A stretch of 64,000 nt of DNA from Scheffersomyces stipitis CBS 6054 (GCF_000209165.1 NC_009068.1:434001-498000); one strand, 5' to 3'; shown: positions 49,525 through 60,945, counted from the stretch's first letter. Notes: generated from the letters alone by a model not told the origin. A program made the numbers and translations.

Positions 49525-49906
49525 TGGCTGTTTTCAGAAATCTCGAATAGACTATGTACAATGAAACAGAAGTAATAATGTGAATAAACGATACCGAAGC
49601 TATTTCAATAATGGATTAATTTTGCAATGGTTTCTTTATTAGTTGATGGAGTTTGCTGGTAGCGCTGTATATAGTTTTCTGGCTATATAGTGCGAAATTT
49701 TTCAGTCTGGAAAATGAAGGGTGAATAGTCTAGAATAGCTCTACAGTCATAGAATAAGATTCAATACATGTCGTAGCAGTAGTTCAATTTACCATGCTTA
49801 TATGTTTAGGTATTCTAGTTTCTTTTCATTGAAAGTACTTTTATTGTCTATGGTACACTATAATACAATTGCCTTTATAAGTTGAAAATTTAATGGCTGC
49901 GAAATT
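49525..49906. other. Intergenic region TSC2 / permease
   Basis: 382 bp, the TSC2 promoter plus permease 3' end. AT-rich, no gene and no strong motif seen. Confidence 0.6.
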
Positions 49907-51706
49907 TCAACACCAGAAGTGGTACACTCTGTAGTAAAAAGGCTTGGATCTCAAAATAGCTCTTTCTTCAGCCAACTCTTCCTTCAAAGCTTCAATATCA
50001 GCTTCTCTTCTTCCCGAGTCTACGTCAATATCCTTGGCCCTGATAAACAAAATCCAGTTCTTTCTCCAGATCTTGTGGCCCACATAGAAAACAATCAAGA
50101 TCACAAAACCAAGATAAGTCTGAAAGAAGCCCTCAGCGTTGGGTGATTCGCCCAAAGGAAAAAGGGACAACCAGAACTCGGCTATAATCACAAGGGTGTT
50201 CAAAACAACTCCAAACCATGAACCAATAACACCAGTTTGGGAGGTGAAGGACAACTCATCAGTCGTCCTACCTTGGGAAGCCAATGCTCTTCTGAATCTG
50301 ATATGTGCAAGACAGATGGATAACCAGGTGAAGATGGAACTCATAGCTGAGATAGATAAGAGCCAGGTGAACACTTCGGCTTGCTTACCACTGGCAGCAA
50401 TGAAACTGAGCAACCCAAAGATGTTGGTAATAATGATGGCCACCAAAGGTCTACCTGCTCTATCAACATATCCACAAATCTTTGGAGCCAAACCTTGTTC
50501 AGCCAAGGCAGTCAATGTTCTAGAGGTGGCATAAACAGAAGATGAACCAACTGAAATGACAGAGATAAGGATAACAGCATTCATCACTGATGGTAAGCCC
50601 TTGATTCCTCCGTTCTGGATAGCAATAACGAAAGGTGAAGCAGTGACATCAACAGAAGATGCTCCCAACAATCTGTCGGAAGTATATGGAACAAGGAAAG
50701 TGATCAAAGTCAACGACACCATGTAGAACATTAGGATTCTCCAGAAGACCTGCTTGGTAGCCTTTGGAAGAGATTTTCTAGGCTGGTCTGCTTCAGCAGC
50801 AGTAAGACCCACCAACTCTGTTCCACCAAAACTGAAAGCAGCAGTGATGAAGACACTGACTACACCCTTGAAACCATTGGCAAATGGACCTGGGTTGTGC
50901 CAGTAAAGAGAGCCATGATACTGGCCATTCGGACCACCTCCAGCAGCCAAGACGATAGACACAATTATAAAGCCAATAACGGCTAGAACTTTCAAGGTAG
51001 AAAACACAAATTCAGCTTCACCGTAGGCTCTGACACCAAAAAAGTTGATTGAAGATACGACAATGTAGAAGATAAGAACCCATACGTCAGGATTGATGGA
51101 GGTGTTCCAGTAATTCATGGTGATGGAACCAGCAACCAATTCCAAAGGAAGCAATACTAAGAACTGGAAGAAGTAGTTCCAGGCGACAGAGAAGCCTACA
51201 CTGGGGTCGATGAATCTGCTGGCATAGACGTTGAATGAGCCACTGATAGGGAAAGTCACAGCCAATTCGGCCATGGCTTGGATAGTGCAGAGAATAGAGG
51301 CACCGGTCAATGCCCAGGCAATCAAGATACCAGCAGGTCCACCAGTGCTCAAGGCGGAACCAGTACCAATGAGCAAACCCAGGCCAATAGCAGAAGCAAT
51401 TGCAATCATTTGCAAGTGTCTGTTCTTCAACTTTCTCTTCAAATGAGATTTGGAGGTGTTGATGTTGATTCTCTGGATATCCGAGATGTCAGCTTCTTCG
51501 TCTTCATTATCATTGTAGCGCTTATTCTTCGACAATACCTCGGTTTCTATAGCTGGCTTGAAGGAGTCTACAAAAGAGTGCCATCTGGCTTGGGTAGTGG
51601 TTTGCTCCTGACTTTGTTCGTAAGGTGAACTGGAGACAGCCGTAGAGGCTAAGTGGGAGTTTTCTCCAGTCTGGGACTGCTTGTCTTCGTAACTGGAACC
51701 GTCCAT
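49907..51706 (-). CDS. Amino acid permease (YAT/AAP family)
   Basis: 599 residues with a cytosolic N-terminus (about 1-95, Ser, Gln and Glu-rich) and about 12 hydrophobic segments. The first has [19 protein letters not shown], the fungal amino acid permease signature. [25 protein letters not shown], another hallmark block, lies near residues 286-310 (shown in family terms). The C-terminus ends FWC, as in Gap1/Gnp1-type transporters where the Cys is palmitoylated. It is a plasma-membrane H+/amino acid symporter; substrate range (general, or Gnp1/Agp1-like) cannot be decided. Lys residues in the N-terminal tail could be ubiquitylation sites. GATAA-type motifs occur upstream, compatible with nitrogen control, but are short and weak evidence. 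Confidence 0.9.
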   Translation of the reverse strand: MDGSSYEDKQSQTGENSHLASTAVSSSPYEQSQEQTTTQARWHSFVDSFKPAIETEVLSKNKRYNDNEDEEADISDIQRININTSKSHLKRKLKNRHLQMIAIASAIGLGLLIGTGSALSTGGPAGILIAWALTGASILCTIQAMAELAVTFPISGSFNVYASRFIDPSVGFSVAWNYFFQFLVLLPLELVAGSITMNYWNTSINPDVWVLIFYIVVSSINFFGVRAYGEAEFVFSTLKVLAVIGFIIVSIVLAAGGGPNGQYHGSLYWHNPGPFANGFKGVVSVFITAAFSFGGTELVGLTAAEADQPRKSLPKATKQVFWRILMFYMVSLTLITFLVPYTSDRLLGASSVDVTASPFVIAIQNGGIKGLPSVMNAVILISVISVGSSSVYATSRTLTALAEQGLAPKICGYVDRAGRPLVAIIITNIFGLLSFIAASGKQAEVFTWLLSISAMSSIFTWLSICLAHIRFRRALASQGRTTDELSFTSQTGVIGSWFGVVLNTLVIIAEFWLSLFPLGESPNAEGFFQTYLGFVILIVFYVGHKIWRKNWILFIRAKDIDVDSGRREADIEALKEELAEERAILRSKPFYYRVYHFWC

Positions 51707-52659
51707 TATGAAAGTAGATTAACGGGTATGCAAAATGATGGAGCTGAGTCTGGCTAATATGACTAATGTATGGATAAGAGTGCTATTCCTATGAGTGATA
51801 TACAAAACAAACCTGCAACGAAAACTAGCTAAACTATATAGTTCCGTTGAGGTCCAAATCTCGTGACACTTCAAGATTCTTTCTCGCTTGTCAATTGCCG
51901 TTTCCACGGTAAATCCCTTCCTTATAAACCTTTCAGTTTGCATCCATCATCAGGTGCATAAATTTTCTCGCAAACGGCGTTATGCAGCGTCTTAATTTTA
52001 GCCGCGATGAGGCACGCCAGAAGTTGCTAGGCACTTGTTGAGCGCCGAATGAACGGTACAATTCGGTTGGTGGTGAATGAGAATGATAACGGAATATATG
52101 AACACTGTAGGTACAGCACAACATTCATACAAGCTGCCTTCTTTGCTCCCACCAACTTGTTAGAAATCTCAGCGATCCAAAGTGAAAATTTGACTCTGTG
52201 AGTCAACTGAAAAATTTATAAAATAAGCTAATTCTCTAGAAAATAGAAATGCCCCATTGTTCCATGACTCTTTCTTACAATTTTTCACTCTTCAGGCGGT
52301 GCTTTAACTCTGAAAGTTATTAAGAGCATCTAATGTAAACTATTGGCACATATATGGCCATATTGTGTCTTCAACAGTCTTCTTCAGCCCATGAAATCTC
52401 GCAGAGAATTAGCTGAGACAAAGCCGGTCCATAATATGTCAATCTAGGGCATTAGATCCAGGACGCAATTGTAGCACACCTCTATCTTTATCTTGTCTAC
52501 TTCTGTCATTGTCTAGTATTCTACTTGGTACGGCTAGGTTACTTCTACATCTATCACAGATTTGTACTATGCATGCAACTCTATCGATTAAGGTTATTAG
52601 TATGAACTGAAGGAAATTATTAGAAATTAGTAATTAGGTATTAGGAAGTGAAAGTAAAA
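51707..52659. other. Permease upstream region
   Basis: 953 bp upstream of the permease and beyond the 3' end of the Vps62-family gene. Contains GATAAG near 51774 and GATAAC near 52084, candidate GATA-factor sites for nitrogen regulation. No gene is supported. Confidence 0.5.
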
Positions 52660-53982
52660 TCAACCATAAATCAAATCAACAAGATAACAGAAGCCTCCTC
52701 CGTATGTAATTCTTTGCAATGTTCTTCTCAACCATTTGGGTTTGATGTTGACAAACATGTTGCCGCAGTTGTACCCCTCGGATTCGACTCCAATACCCCA
52801 TTTGATATTTTCTCTAACGTTGCAGCCAGCCCAGAAATTCCACCACTTGTGTCTTTCACAGGGCTTCAATCTCAACAAGTTCTTCATCAATGGTCCACGT
52901 GGACCATCGATATACTTGTGGCCGCCTATAAGGGTATAACGTTGTCTGGGATCGTCGTCAGGCAACTGTTTGTCTCCCCAGTGTCCTGCAAATGCCAACC
53001 AATTGCCAAACTCTACTTCTCTACCTACATGTTTGGCGTTGGTGTTGGTGGAACCGGGATAGACTTTTTCTCCATCAAAGGTGTAGCCTAGATAGTTTTT
53101 CGTAGGATTCCATAATGGACCTCTATCGGTGAAATCAGATAAGATTCCGTAGGGCAAATCATGTGGATGTTGGCCAACACTCACATAATTGGCATGGGTT
53201 CCTCTGGCGCTGAAAATTATTGGATGAGTGGGCTGCAAGGCATACTTCTCTAAATTATGGTAGAAATAAGCACCTCCACCTCCGTGAGCCGAGATCCACA
53301 CAATGACAGGTTGGCCCTTGTAGAATCTGACTAGCGAATGTTCCCAGTCACCTACATGGTTACCAAAGGGACCCGAACCCATGACAAATGGACCCAAATT
53401 GAAGGAATAGAAGTAGAACCAATAGGCGTCCACCCAGCCGTTTCCTTTGTCTACTACAATCAAAGTGGCAGGGGCATCTTTAATCTCACCGTTGATCAAG
53501 TTGGGTTTGTTTTTCGAACCGGTGATCCATTCTGGATCGGTGTCAAAGTCAGACTCCGACGTGAGGAATATTTCTCTTTCTGGAGGTAATTCTCCCATTT
53601 TTTGCAATGTTAAGCTTTCGAAACCCGGAATTGTTGTTCCGTTTTCGTATTCTACATGGAAATTTGTTACAAATTTCAGAATATCATATGGCAAATATCT
53701 CTCTTCCGAGTAGAGGTGGACTATGGGAGCAAAGTCGATGGCGTAACGCGGGATCTCGCCGTTCGCAAGCGATCTTTCGTGTTTGCGGGGCATTGAAACA
53801 ATAGGGGGGAGGTTTCTGAATTTGGTGGCATCACTTAAGATGTTTTCAATCTGGATTTCCCTCAACGGATCCTCTATAGCACCTAGAAGAATGTTCTCCT
53901 TGTTGGCCTGGAAGGCCGGGGCGGCATTCACCGCCGAAGTGACTGCGGCTAGTATCGAGAGCCAGTAGAGGAAGAAAGGCAT
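52660..53982 (-). CDS. Vps62/Tda6-family secreted or vacuolar protein
   Basis: 440 residues if started at the ATG at 53982. This start gives a clear signal peptide (MPFFLYWLSILAAVTSAVNA); the frame is open 72 codons further upstream, but those residues are not signal-like. The family is recognised by YAIDFAPIVHLYSEERYLPYD, VGDWEHSLVRFY with GGGGAYFYH, the Trp-rich WWNFWAGC and the C-terminal hydrophobic stretch. S. cerevisiae Vps62 and Tda6 have similar length (about 467). Vps62 affects vacuolar protein sorting, but the biochemical role is unknown. Cys residues in the C-terminal third may form disulfides, fitting the secretory location. Confidence 0.85.
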   Translation of the reverse strand: MPFFLYWLSILAAVTSAVNAAPAFQANKENILLGAIEDPLREIQIENILSDATKFRNLPPIVSMPRKHERSLANGEIPRYAIDFAPIVHLYSEERYLPYDILKFVTNFHVEYENGTTIPGFESLTLQKMGELPPEREIFLTSESDFDTDPEWITGSKNKPNLINGEIKDAPATLIVVDKGNGWVDAYWFYFYSFNLGPFVMGSGPFGNHVGDWEHSLVRFYKGQPVIVWISAHGGGGAYFYHNLEKYALQPTHPIIFSARGTHANYVSVGQHPHDLPYGILSDFTDRGPLWNPTKNYLGYTFDGEKVYPGSTNTNAKHVGREVEFGNWLAFAGHWGDKQLPDDDPRQRYTLIGGHKYIDGPRGPLMKNLLRLKPCERHKWWNFWAGCNVRENIKWGIGVESEGYNCGNMFVNIKPKWLRRTLQRITYGGGFCYLVDLIYG

Positions 53983-56344
53983 GATGCGCAGTGTGCGTAA
54001 TGTGATGTGCAATATTGACTCAAATGTTGCAAGTTTTGATGTAATTGTACTATCCGAATGTGGCAACGGCGTAGTACTGCTATGGATATAAGGATGATAG
54101 TAATAATGACTTGGTGCTGTAATGCTGTTACAGTGCAAATTGGCTTGTGTGTCTTTGTATGTGCGAGAGTGAGAAAGTGTCGCAGAGTTCACAGCCAAAA
54201 CTCCTATATTAATCTGTAGGAGAGTCGTATAGATAGTGAGTGGGGCAATCGATGACGATGGGCCCAGCTGATGCTGCTAATGTAAATGGAATGCTTTTTG
54301 TCTTTCAAAACAAAAAGATACGGAAACCGATAATGAGATTTGGAAATGTCCAGACTGAAGTCAACTCAGAGGATCAGTCGGAATATATATGTCTGTTGCT
54401 GATGGAATTCTAATCCTGCCCCTTGTGGAAATAACTGTCGGCCGGATTTGGGTTGATCATGTTTCTTTTGCAGTCACGTGCACAGCGTGAGTTGTTTTTC
54501 GATGTCGGCAGCTTTCTGTGCCCTGCGGCAGCACTTGGTCACTGTCTGTCGGACGTCAGACACTTCAAAAGGCTCGGCCGACGGCCGGAATGTGACATTC
54601 CTTTTGCTGCCTCGTAAAATGCTTATACGAACCATGGAAAACGGACTTACCAATAGGGGTAAGCCAGAGCCAGGCCGTATAGGGCTGCTCCAGAGATCCA
54701 AACATGGATACAGAAATCTATATTTGTAGCTCGCCATTTCTGCTTCTGTCAATGTCTGGCACTGTGGGCGAGTCTCTTTCTGTCTGTCTGTCGCAAAAAA
54801 TACATTGGCTCAGCCGAGCCATTTTATCTGACATTTCTATGAGCAATGTTCGCTGGTCAACGAGTGCTGATAAAGTCGACACAGGACCACGACGACCCAC
54901 GGTCTCCAGTGACAGCAATCAGCCAATAGGACTGCTCTATATCGATAAAAGTCTGTCTGATTGCCCAGGTGGACGGACACGTTCCTGTTGGTCTCTAAGA
55001 CACATGGCTACATTGCAAACCCCAACTTGTTACCAACGGGCGCTGATCTGCAGGATAAGGAGATTGCATGGAACATGGATATCGCTTCCATGTACCTAAA
55101 AAATAGAACTCTTGCGAAACAAGCAGTTGGAGCTCTTCGTCAATAGACTCTGGCGATATCCAGAATCCTTCCCGCAGTTCTGATCTGATACTTCCATCAG
55201 AAACAAATATTCGTTCAGGAGCACTTAGAAAATTGCAGGATAACTGAAAATTGTAAAAATAGAATATTCAGGGTCAAGGACAAATACGTATGCATGTGCT
55301 AAGTAGTATACAACTCAGTTTATATATATAGTTTCCACTCCTTGCAGTGTCAATACAGGAATTCGTATCTGAATAGATATCAGCAGTGGCTCGTATATTC
55401 GAGAACAATAACCCCCGAATACTATAACGACGGTGTTGTTACCATCTAGCCAGAAAAAATCTAGAATATTCACTAGAGCTTTTTCAATTCAACCATCGAA
55501 GCCACTGGTAATCCGATGCTGAAATCCTGAATTGACAGGCTCAAGCTCATCGAGTAGATGGGCATCAAATGCTACTACGTATTTGAGCAAAAGAACATAA
55601 CTCGTGATTTCGATAGTAGGACCCCCATGGCTTCTGTGTGGAATTGAAGTGTCCCCATAGCTCAATATATTCTACAAAAACTTGAAAGATTCCAACTAGC
55701 TCTACTTCTCTGTCACAGAATTTCCCAGAAGCAGCTTTTTGTTAACATTTCCATCGAGAATTTCGATTTATTGATCGCATTTCGCAGCCAAATTGATGCA
55801 GATGGAAAAAATAATATCCGGTTGCACATTTCTTCCCCATGAAGTCTCCAATTTGTAAGAGCAGTATTGCCATATTCCTTTTGGGCTACAATTATAGCAA
55901 CTACCTTTGGACGTCTTAGATATGGTAGACTATAGAAGCTGTTCAGTCTATTCTCAAATGCAGGAGATATACGACGGTTGCAAATTGCCCCACATTTCAA
56001 CATCTGGTGTTTAGACTCGAGAAACAATAAAACCGATGATGTAAGGTAAACAGTGGCATCAGTTGACACACAGTATAATCACAAAACATACCGAATCAGC
56101 CGATCACAAGTAATCATCAAGAAATCATGTAAACTCGAAAGTCATGGTAGATTGGTAGCGCGAAACGTCATAATGGTAAATTTCCACAGTTATGAACGAT
56201 GATTTGTGGTTTATGTTCTACAATTTACAGATAATAGACTGGTTGTGTAGCTCAGGACTCAGATTCTGTTCATTCATCTGAATAACTATTTATAAATATC
56301 TTTATATCGTGTCTATACTCTTCTAACATCGAGTTGATAAGAGC
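53983..56344. other. 2.36 kb intergenic region, inverted-repeat-rich
   Basis: Upstream of the Vps62-family gene and downstream of CBR1. Short frames on both strands (for example 54961-55146 plus, 55713-56069 minus) have no family. A cluster of inverted repeats lies at 54543-54606. A CACGTG occurs near 54475 and AT-rich tracts near 55320. No gene is supported. Confidence 0.5.
54543..54606. repeat. Cluster of nested inverted repeats
   Basis: TGTCTG (54543-54548) pairs with CAGACA (54557-54562). CAAAAGG (54566-54572) pairs with CCTTTTG (54600-54606). GGAATGT (54587-54593) and ACATTCC (54595-54601) form a palindrome with one central base. GC-rich CGGCCGACGGCCG lies between them. Confidence 0.6.
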
Positions 56345-57199
56345 TTAGAAGACAAAGACCTGGTCGCCCAATTTGGACACAGGCTTAGCTTTGGCAAAGC
56401 CCAAACCCACAGCAGCCTTCTTCATAGCACTGATCATAGGAGGAGGACCACACAACAACAAGTTGGAGTCGTCAGAAGCCTTTGGCAATTTCGAGTCAAT
56501 GATTTCTGGAGTGACAAAGCCAACCGAGCCCTTCCAGTTTTCAGGAGCCTCGTTCAATACGTAATGGACCGAGAAATTGTCTGGGTGTTCTTCAGCCCAT
56601 TTGTCCAATTCCGACTTCAACAAGATGTCTGATTCAGTAACGTTGGCGTAGATCAACGAGATTTTGGTCTTGTCGGCTGGGTTTCTCAAGATGGCGGTGA
56701 TGATCTGGTACATAGGAGCAATTCCGGTACCACCAGCAATCATACCGAACGACTTAACCATGTTTGGAGTGTAGGTGAAGAAACCCTTTGGCCCCCTGAT
56801 CTCGACGTATTCGCCAACTTTCTTGGAGTCGACATGCTTGGAGATGTTTCCGTTTTCGTAAGTCTTGATCAACAAGTCGAAGTAGCCCAATTCGTCATCG
56901 GTAGAGATAGGAGTGTAGGATCTGACAACTTCCTTACCGCCTATGGTAGCTCCGATGGAGATGTGCTGGCCAATAGGCAAGCCCAAACGATCGGTCGATT
57001 TGGGCAAACCGAAACGGTAGACACTGGAGTTGTGTGAAACGCGTGTCTTTTCAATGAGAGGAAACTTCTGGAAGGTGTCTGGCTTCAAAACGGGGGTGTT
57101 CTTCTTGCTTTGCTGAACAAAGTAGAAAATCACGAAGGTCAGAATGATTATCGCGATAGTCGAGAAGACAAAAAGCGGCGAGGGTTCTGTGTCGGCCAT
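56345..57199 (-). CDS. CBR1: NADH-cytochrome b5 reductase
   Basis: 284 residues starting at the ATG at 57199; the frame runs upstream to 57457 but that part has no family match. An N-terminal membrane anchor lies at about 9-28 ([19 protein letters not shown]). The FAD site is R93-SYTP, and the NAD site includes AGGTGIAPM near residue 158 and LLLCGPPPM near 255. The enzyme transfers electrons from NADH through FAD to cytochrome b5, serving fatty-acid desaturation, sterol synthesis and diphthamide formation at the ER or outer mitochondrial membrane. The length and single anchor fit Cbr1 rather than the mitochondrial Mcr1. The gene is divergent from the FAD monooxygenase across 1 kb. Confidence 0.92.
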   Translation of the reverse strand: MADTEPSPLFVFSTIAIIILTFVIFYFVQQSKKNTPVLKPDTFQKFPLIEKTRVSHNSSVYRFGLPKSTDRLGLPIGQHISIGATIGGKEVVRSYTPISTDDELGYFDLLIKTYENGNISKHVDSKKVGEYVEIRGPKGFFTYTPNMVKSFGMIAGGTGIAPMYQIITAILRNPADKTKISLIYANVTESDILLKSELDKWAEEHPDNFSVHYVLNEAPENWKGSVGFVTPEIIDSKLPKASDDSNLLLCGPPPMISAMKKAAVGLGFAKAKPVSKLGDQVFVF

Positions 57200-58223
57200 G
57201 GTGATGTCTATATGGGAAGTATCTGTCTGTCTGGCAAGCGAGATCGATAGAGCAAAGAAAGTCAGGCTTGGAAAACGGGAGATCAGAGAGGAAATGTCGC
57301 TGTATAAATATCGTGTATTTTTCACAGTCGCACCCGAGCTTGGAGTCTCAACAAAAAGAGTTACAGTTAGGCCGATGAGACTTGCCCAACTGCAGGTTAC
57401 CCGGCGTCTGGCCGCTGCGCGCGCGGTGCAAATACTGGCCAGGGTGGAATCTGCCAATTGAGAAATGGTTTCCCGTCACCTGATCGGGTCAAGATTTCCA
57501 TGTGACTGTAACAGTATCCGAGTTCTGACTTGTGGGGTAAGAGCTAGGAACTGTGAAAGATAGATAGCTAAATGGAGCACACTCAGTACGTAGCCAGTGA
57601 TTATAGAGAAGATTTAACTAAAATGTCGGGCCCTGGATCTGAAAAGGAAATTACGAGAATGGAGCTCTGAAATTGTTCTCTTGCATTTGTCTTTTTTCGT
57701 TTTCAGTAGTGATAAGAGCAAGATCAGAACTTTCAGTACTAAAATGGTCCGGCTCTTAGTATGTTAGAGAAAGTATGGTGATCCTTGTGTGTCTCCACTG
57801 GATCGGCGTAAAGCGATTTGAGAACCATAAATTGCGTAACTCCAGCTTCGCCAATCTCGTAGTAATCAGAGCCTTAGTGCAATATCTATGTATATATCTA
57901 AGTATGTTGTATAAAAACTAGAAATAAGTTCTGGATCGTGAAATACAGCTATGTGAGATCACCTGAATAAGTCATAGCAAGAAGAAGTCATATCGTAGTC
58001 CACGGCTCTCTGGCTTTATATGGTTGAATTCTCATTTTTCATACAATTTTCACTTATCTCCAGCTTCTATTTTTTTGCTGCGAATCATCTCCCATTTCGT
58101 GATAAAGCCACCGTTTTTGCACCAAGTGCGACTAACAATTTTTCACTATATGCTACACTGAGTCAAGTTGGCGAAATTTTTCGCTTTCACTTCTGTCTTC
58201 ACTTTCTTCTTCATTACAAGCCA
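57200..58223. other. Divergent promoter region CBR1 / FAD monooxygenase
   Basis: 1024 bp between two divergent redox genes. No gene and no diagnostic motif was found. The open frame upstream of the monooxygenase ATG (58020-58223) encodes an aromatic-rich stretch unlike the family and is treated as leader. Confidence 0.55.
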
Positions 58224-60146
58224 ATGACGATTGAACTTTCGCAATTGGTCAATCCTCCTGTGGTGTCCAAACCAGTGGCCGAGGATATCCCCCCAAAATA
58301 CATCTATGGCACTCTCAATCCATACCCAGAAGCATTGAAGGTTGATAGCTTGAATGAATTGGCCAGCAACTGGATAGAAAAGTTTTCCGAGAATCTCGAC
58401 TTTTTTAATGAAAAAGCTGATAAATCCGAAGCAAAAAAGTCTCTTCAAACTCTCGTAGCTTCTCATGCTTCTTGGAAAGACCATTTAGCGCTTTCGTGGG
58501 ACTTTCGCCAATTCCATGGAATCGATAAGATCAGAGAAGCTCTTGAGAAGCAAGCACAAGAGTTCAAAATCAAAAATCTCAAACTAAGAGACGATGCTCC
58601 AGTCAAAGTGGTGACCATCCATGAAGGTGATCCTCCTATAGAATGGTTGCAAGTGCTTTTCACCTTCGAGAACGAATACGGTGTAGGCTCAGGTGCAGTG
58701 AGACTAGTATCGACCAAAGATGAAAATGACCAACTTAGCTTGAAGGCATTGTCGATTTTCACGACTCTTGAGAACATTAATGGTCATGAAGAAGCAATCG
58801 GTGCTCGTAGATCAAGAGGTCTCAATGTGGGGATCTTCAACGAAAGAAAGCTTTGGGCCGATGAACGGAAAAGTCAACTAGAATACGGCAAATCGAAACA
58901 ACCAACTGTGCTCATTGTAGGAGGAGGCCAGGGAGGTTTAACTGTAGCAGCCAGGTTGAAAGTTATGGGAATCGATGCTCTTATTGTAGAGAAGAACGAG
59001 AAAATCGGTGACAACTGGAGAAACAGATACGACTTTCTTGTCTTGCACGATCCAGTTTGGTCTAAACACTTTCCATATCACAAATATCCAGAAAGTTGGC
59101 CCGAATTCTCGCCCAAGGATAAGTTGGGTGACTGGTTTGAAGCATATGCAAAGAACTTGGAATTGAACTACTGGACAAATAAGGAAGTCAAAAACAGTAC
59201 ATTCAACGAAGAGACTGGTACCTGGAAAGTAGACATTGTAGATAGAAGTACGGGTAACGTGGTTGCATTGGAACCAAGTCATATTGTTTTAGCCACGGGA
59301 CATTCTGGAAAACCAAAGATTCCTGACTTCAAGGATTTCAACTTGTTTCAGGGAACAGTCGTCCATGCTGCTGACTACAAGAATGCTGGCCAAATTGAAG
59401 GAAAAGACGTAGTGGTTATTGGAGGATGTAATTCAGCCATAGACGTAGCCCATGATCTCTACGAGCAGAAGGTTAAGTCCACAATTATCCAGAGATCGTC
59501 TACCTTGGTCATTTCCTTGGAAAAAGGTGTCCGGACTACCAACGAAGGGTTGTATGATGAAAACGGACCTCCAGTAGAAGATGCTGATCTAATCTTGCAT
59601 TCCCAGCCTATCCATTTGTTGAATCTTCTTCTGCAGCAGCAGTTTAGAAGAATTACGTCCTTGGAGCCTGAACTCAACGAGTCGCTTGAGAAAGCAGGGT
59701 TTAAAACTGACGCAGGTTATGGAGCTACTGGTTTATACGGTAAATATATCCGTAGGGGCGGAGGTTTCTATATAGACGTAGGGGCATGCAAGTTAATTTC
59801 TGACGGAGAAATTGGCTTGAAACAAGGTGTAGAAATAGAAAGGTTCACCAAAGACAGTTTGGTGTTGACAGATGGATCTGAGATAGCTGCCTCTACTGTC
59901 ATTTTGGCTACAGGATATGCAGACATGAGAAACACCGCTTCAGAGATCGTCGATGAGAAGTCCAATTCCAAATTAAACTCCGTATGGAACTTGGATGAAG
60001 AAGGAGAAGTAAAAACCATCTGGAGAGATTCCGGACATCCAAACTTTTGGTTCATGGGAGGCAATTTCCTTTTGGCTAGATACTTTTCAAAGAGGTTGGC
60101 ATTAAAAATCATTGCAAGAATAGAAGAATTAGATAAAAGCACATAG
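58224..60146 (+). CDS. FAD-dependent monooxygenase (FMO/YUC-like) with N-terminal extension
   Basis: 640 residues. An N-terminal 200-residue part resembles the NTF2/SnoaL-like cone-shaped domain found fused in fungal members of this family. The FAD Rossmann loop GGGQGGLTVAARL starts near residue 232, followed by the acidic EKNEKIGDNWRNRYD segment. LATGHSGKPKIP near 355 is the ATG motif of flavin monooxygenases. A second nucleotide-binding loop VVIGGCNSAIDVAHD is near 395, and another VILATGYAD near 565. Such enzymes use NADPH and O2 to oxygenate N, S or carbonyl substrates; related ones are annotated as indole-pyruvate or dimethylaniline monooxygenases. The substrate is unknown. The ATG at 58224 was chosen because it begins the family-like sequence. 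Confidence 0.85.
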   Translation: MTIELSQLVNPPVVSKPVAEDIPPKYIYGTLNPYPEALKVDSLNELASNWIEKFSENLDFFNEKADKSEAKKSLQTLVASHASWKDHLALSWDFRQFHGIDKIREALEKQAQEFKIKNLKLRDDAPVKVVTIHEGDPPIEWLQVLFTFENEYGVGSGAVRLVSTKDENDQLSLKALSIFTTLENINGHEEAIGARRSRGLNVGIFNERKLWADERKSQLEYGKSKQPTVLIVGGGQGGLTVAARLKVMGIDALIVEKNEKIGDNWRNRYDFLVLHDPVWSKHFPYHKYPESWPEFSPKDKLGDWFEAYAKNLELNYWTNKEVKNSTFNEETGTWKVDIVDRSTGNVVALEPSHIVLATGHSGKPKIPDFKDFNLFQGTVVHAADYKNAGQIEGKDVVVIGGCNSAIDVAHDLYEQKVKSTIIQRSSTLVISLEKGVRTTNEGLYDENGPPVEDADLILHSQPIHLLNLLLQQQFRRITSLEPELNESLEKAGFKTDAGYGATGLYGKYIRRGGGFYIDVGACKLISDGEIGLKQGVEIERFTKDSLVLTDGSEIAASTVILATGYADMRNTASEIVDEKSNSKLNSVWNLDEEGEVKTIWRDSGHPNFWFMGGNFLLARYFSKRLALKIIARIEELDKST

Positions 60147-60457
60147 AAGCCAAGTTCAATATTTATATTAGTATCTTCACTCTTGTCGATGTAGATTTCT
60201 ACCAGAATCAATTGAAGCTTTCTAGTCAATGACTACAGACTAAATATTTGTGGAAGATGTCTATTATGCATCTATTTGTATCTCATTGTGTTTTCTGTAT
60301 TGGTGTATCTAAGTGTATAAGCATGGTATACTATCATAACTCTTTATAAACATATGGTTCCAAGGTGCAACAGGGGTCTTTCCAGAAAACTTTCCTGTTT
60401 GTATTTGATTTGGCGAAATATGTTCTATTGGAACCATCTATGACGCTGACATTATCT

Positions 60458-60652
60458 TCAGACCATCTGTTTAATCGGGTCCTCAGGATCTTCAAACCTG
60501 CTGGCTAATACCGACAGGATTGGTCTGACCTTTGTATCATAAATTTGAGTAGCCATCTTTACCACGTCTTGTCCAACTTCCCATGATACACTTTCGACGC
60601 TTTTCCAAGCATTGTAAAGCCTTTGGGAGACATCGTTAATATGAATTTCCAT
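60458..60652 (-). CDS. Possible 64-residue small protein, unrecognised
   Basis: The predicted product is 64 residues with a plausible context ACAATGG at the start. It contains two possible amphipathic helices (about 6-28 and 30-50), one Lys-rich, with an acidic stretch FEDPEDP near the end. No Cys and no hydrophobic membrane span are seen, and I match it to no family. A TATATAA box lies about 110 bp upstream on the minus strand, and an 18-bp tandem repeat with TGACTAA cores lies about 260-290 bp upstream. A 10-codon frame (MSRRIPKTKR) precedes it and could be a uORF. The flanking genes both end here, so the elements have no other obvious client. It could be coincidental. Confidence 0.4.
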   Translation of the reverse strand: MEIHINDVSQRLYNAWKSVESVSWEVGQDVVKMATQIYDTKVRPILSVLASRFEDPEDPIKQMV

Positions 60653-60760
60653 TGTATATTGAATGTGGTTATAAGGAGAGAGTTTCGAGGTGTAACTTCA
60701 AAACTAACGTTTCGTCTTGGGTATTCTTCTAGACATAAAAAATCCTCGAGAACTACTCTA

Positions 60761-60767
60761 TTATATA
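60761..60767 (-). promoter_or_regulatory. TATA box (minus strand) for the possible small gene
   Basis: TATATAA read on the minus strand, 109 bp upstream of the ATG at 60652. Confidence 0.35.
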
Positions 60768-60909
60768 CATTTACCACAGTGAGGCTCTGAAATCATCTCA
60801 TCTGAAATCCTGGTCGACTTCGAATGGTTTAGGCTAATCCATTACTCCACCTGGAAGTGCAGGAGTAACCAGCGATCTATTTGAGGCGGCTTTCACAAGC
60901 TAACGTCAC

Positions 60910-60945
60910 CTCCTGACTAAAGTGAAACTCCCGACTAAAGTGAAT
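60910..60945. repeat. Tandem 18-bp repeat with TGACTAAAGTG core
   Basis: Unit CTCCTGACTAAAGTGAAA (60910-60927) is followed directly by CTCCCGACTAAAGTGAAT (60928-60945); two of 18 positions differ. The core resembles AP-1/Yap-type sites (TTAGTCA on the other strand). Confidence 0.75.

Noticed and set aside
54961..55146. 61-codon plus-strand frame that reads somewhat like a helical protein
   Set aside because: It starts from a non-ATG codon, has no family and no promoter evidence.
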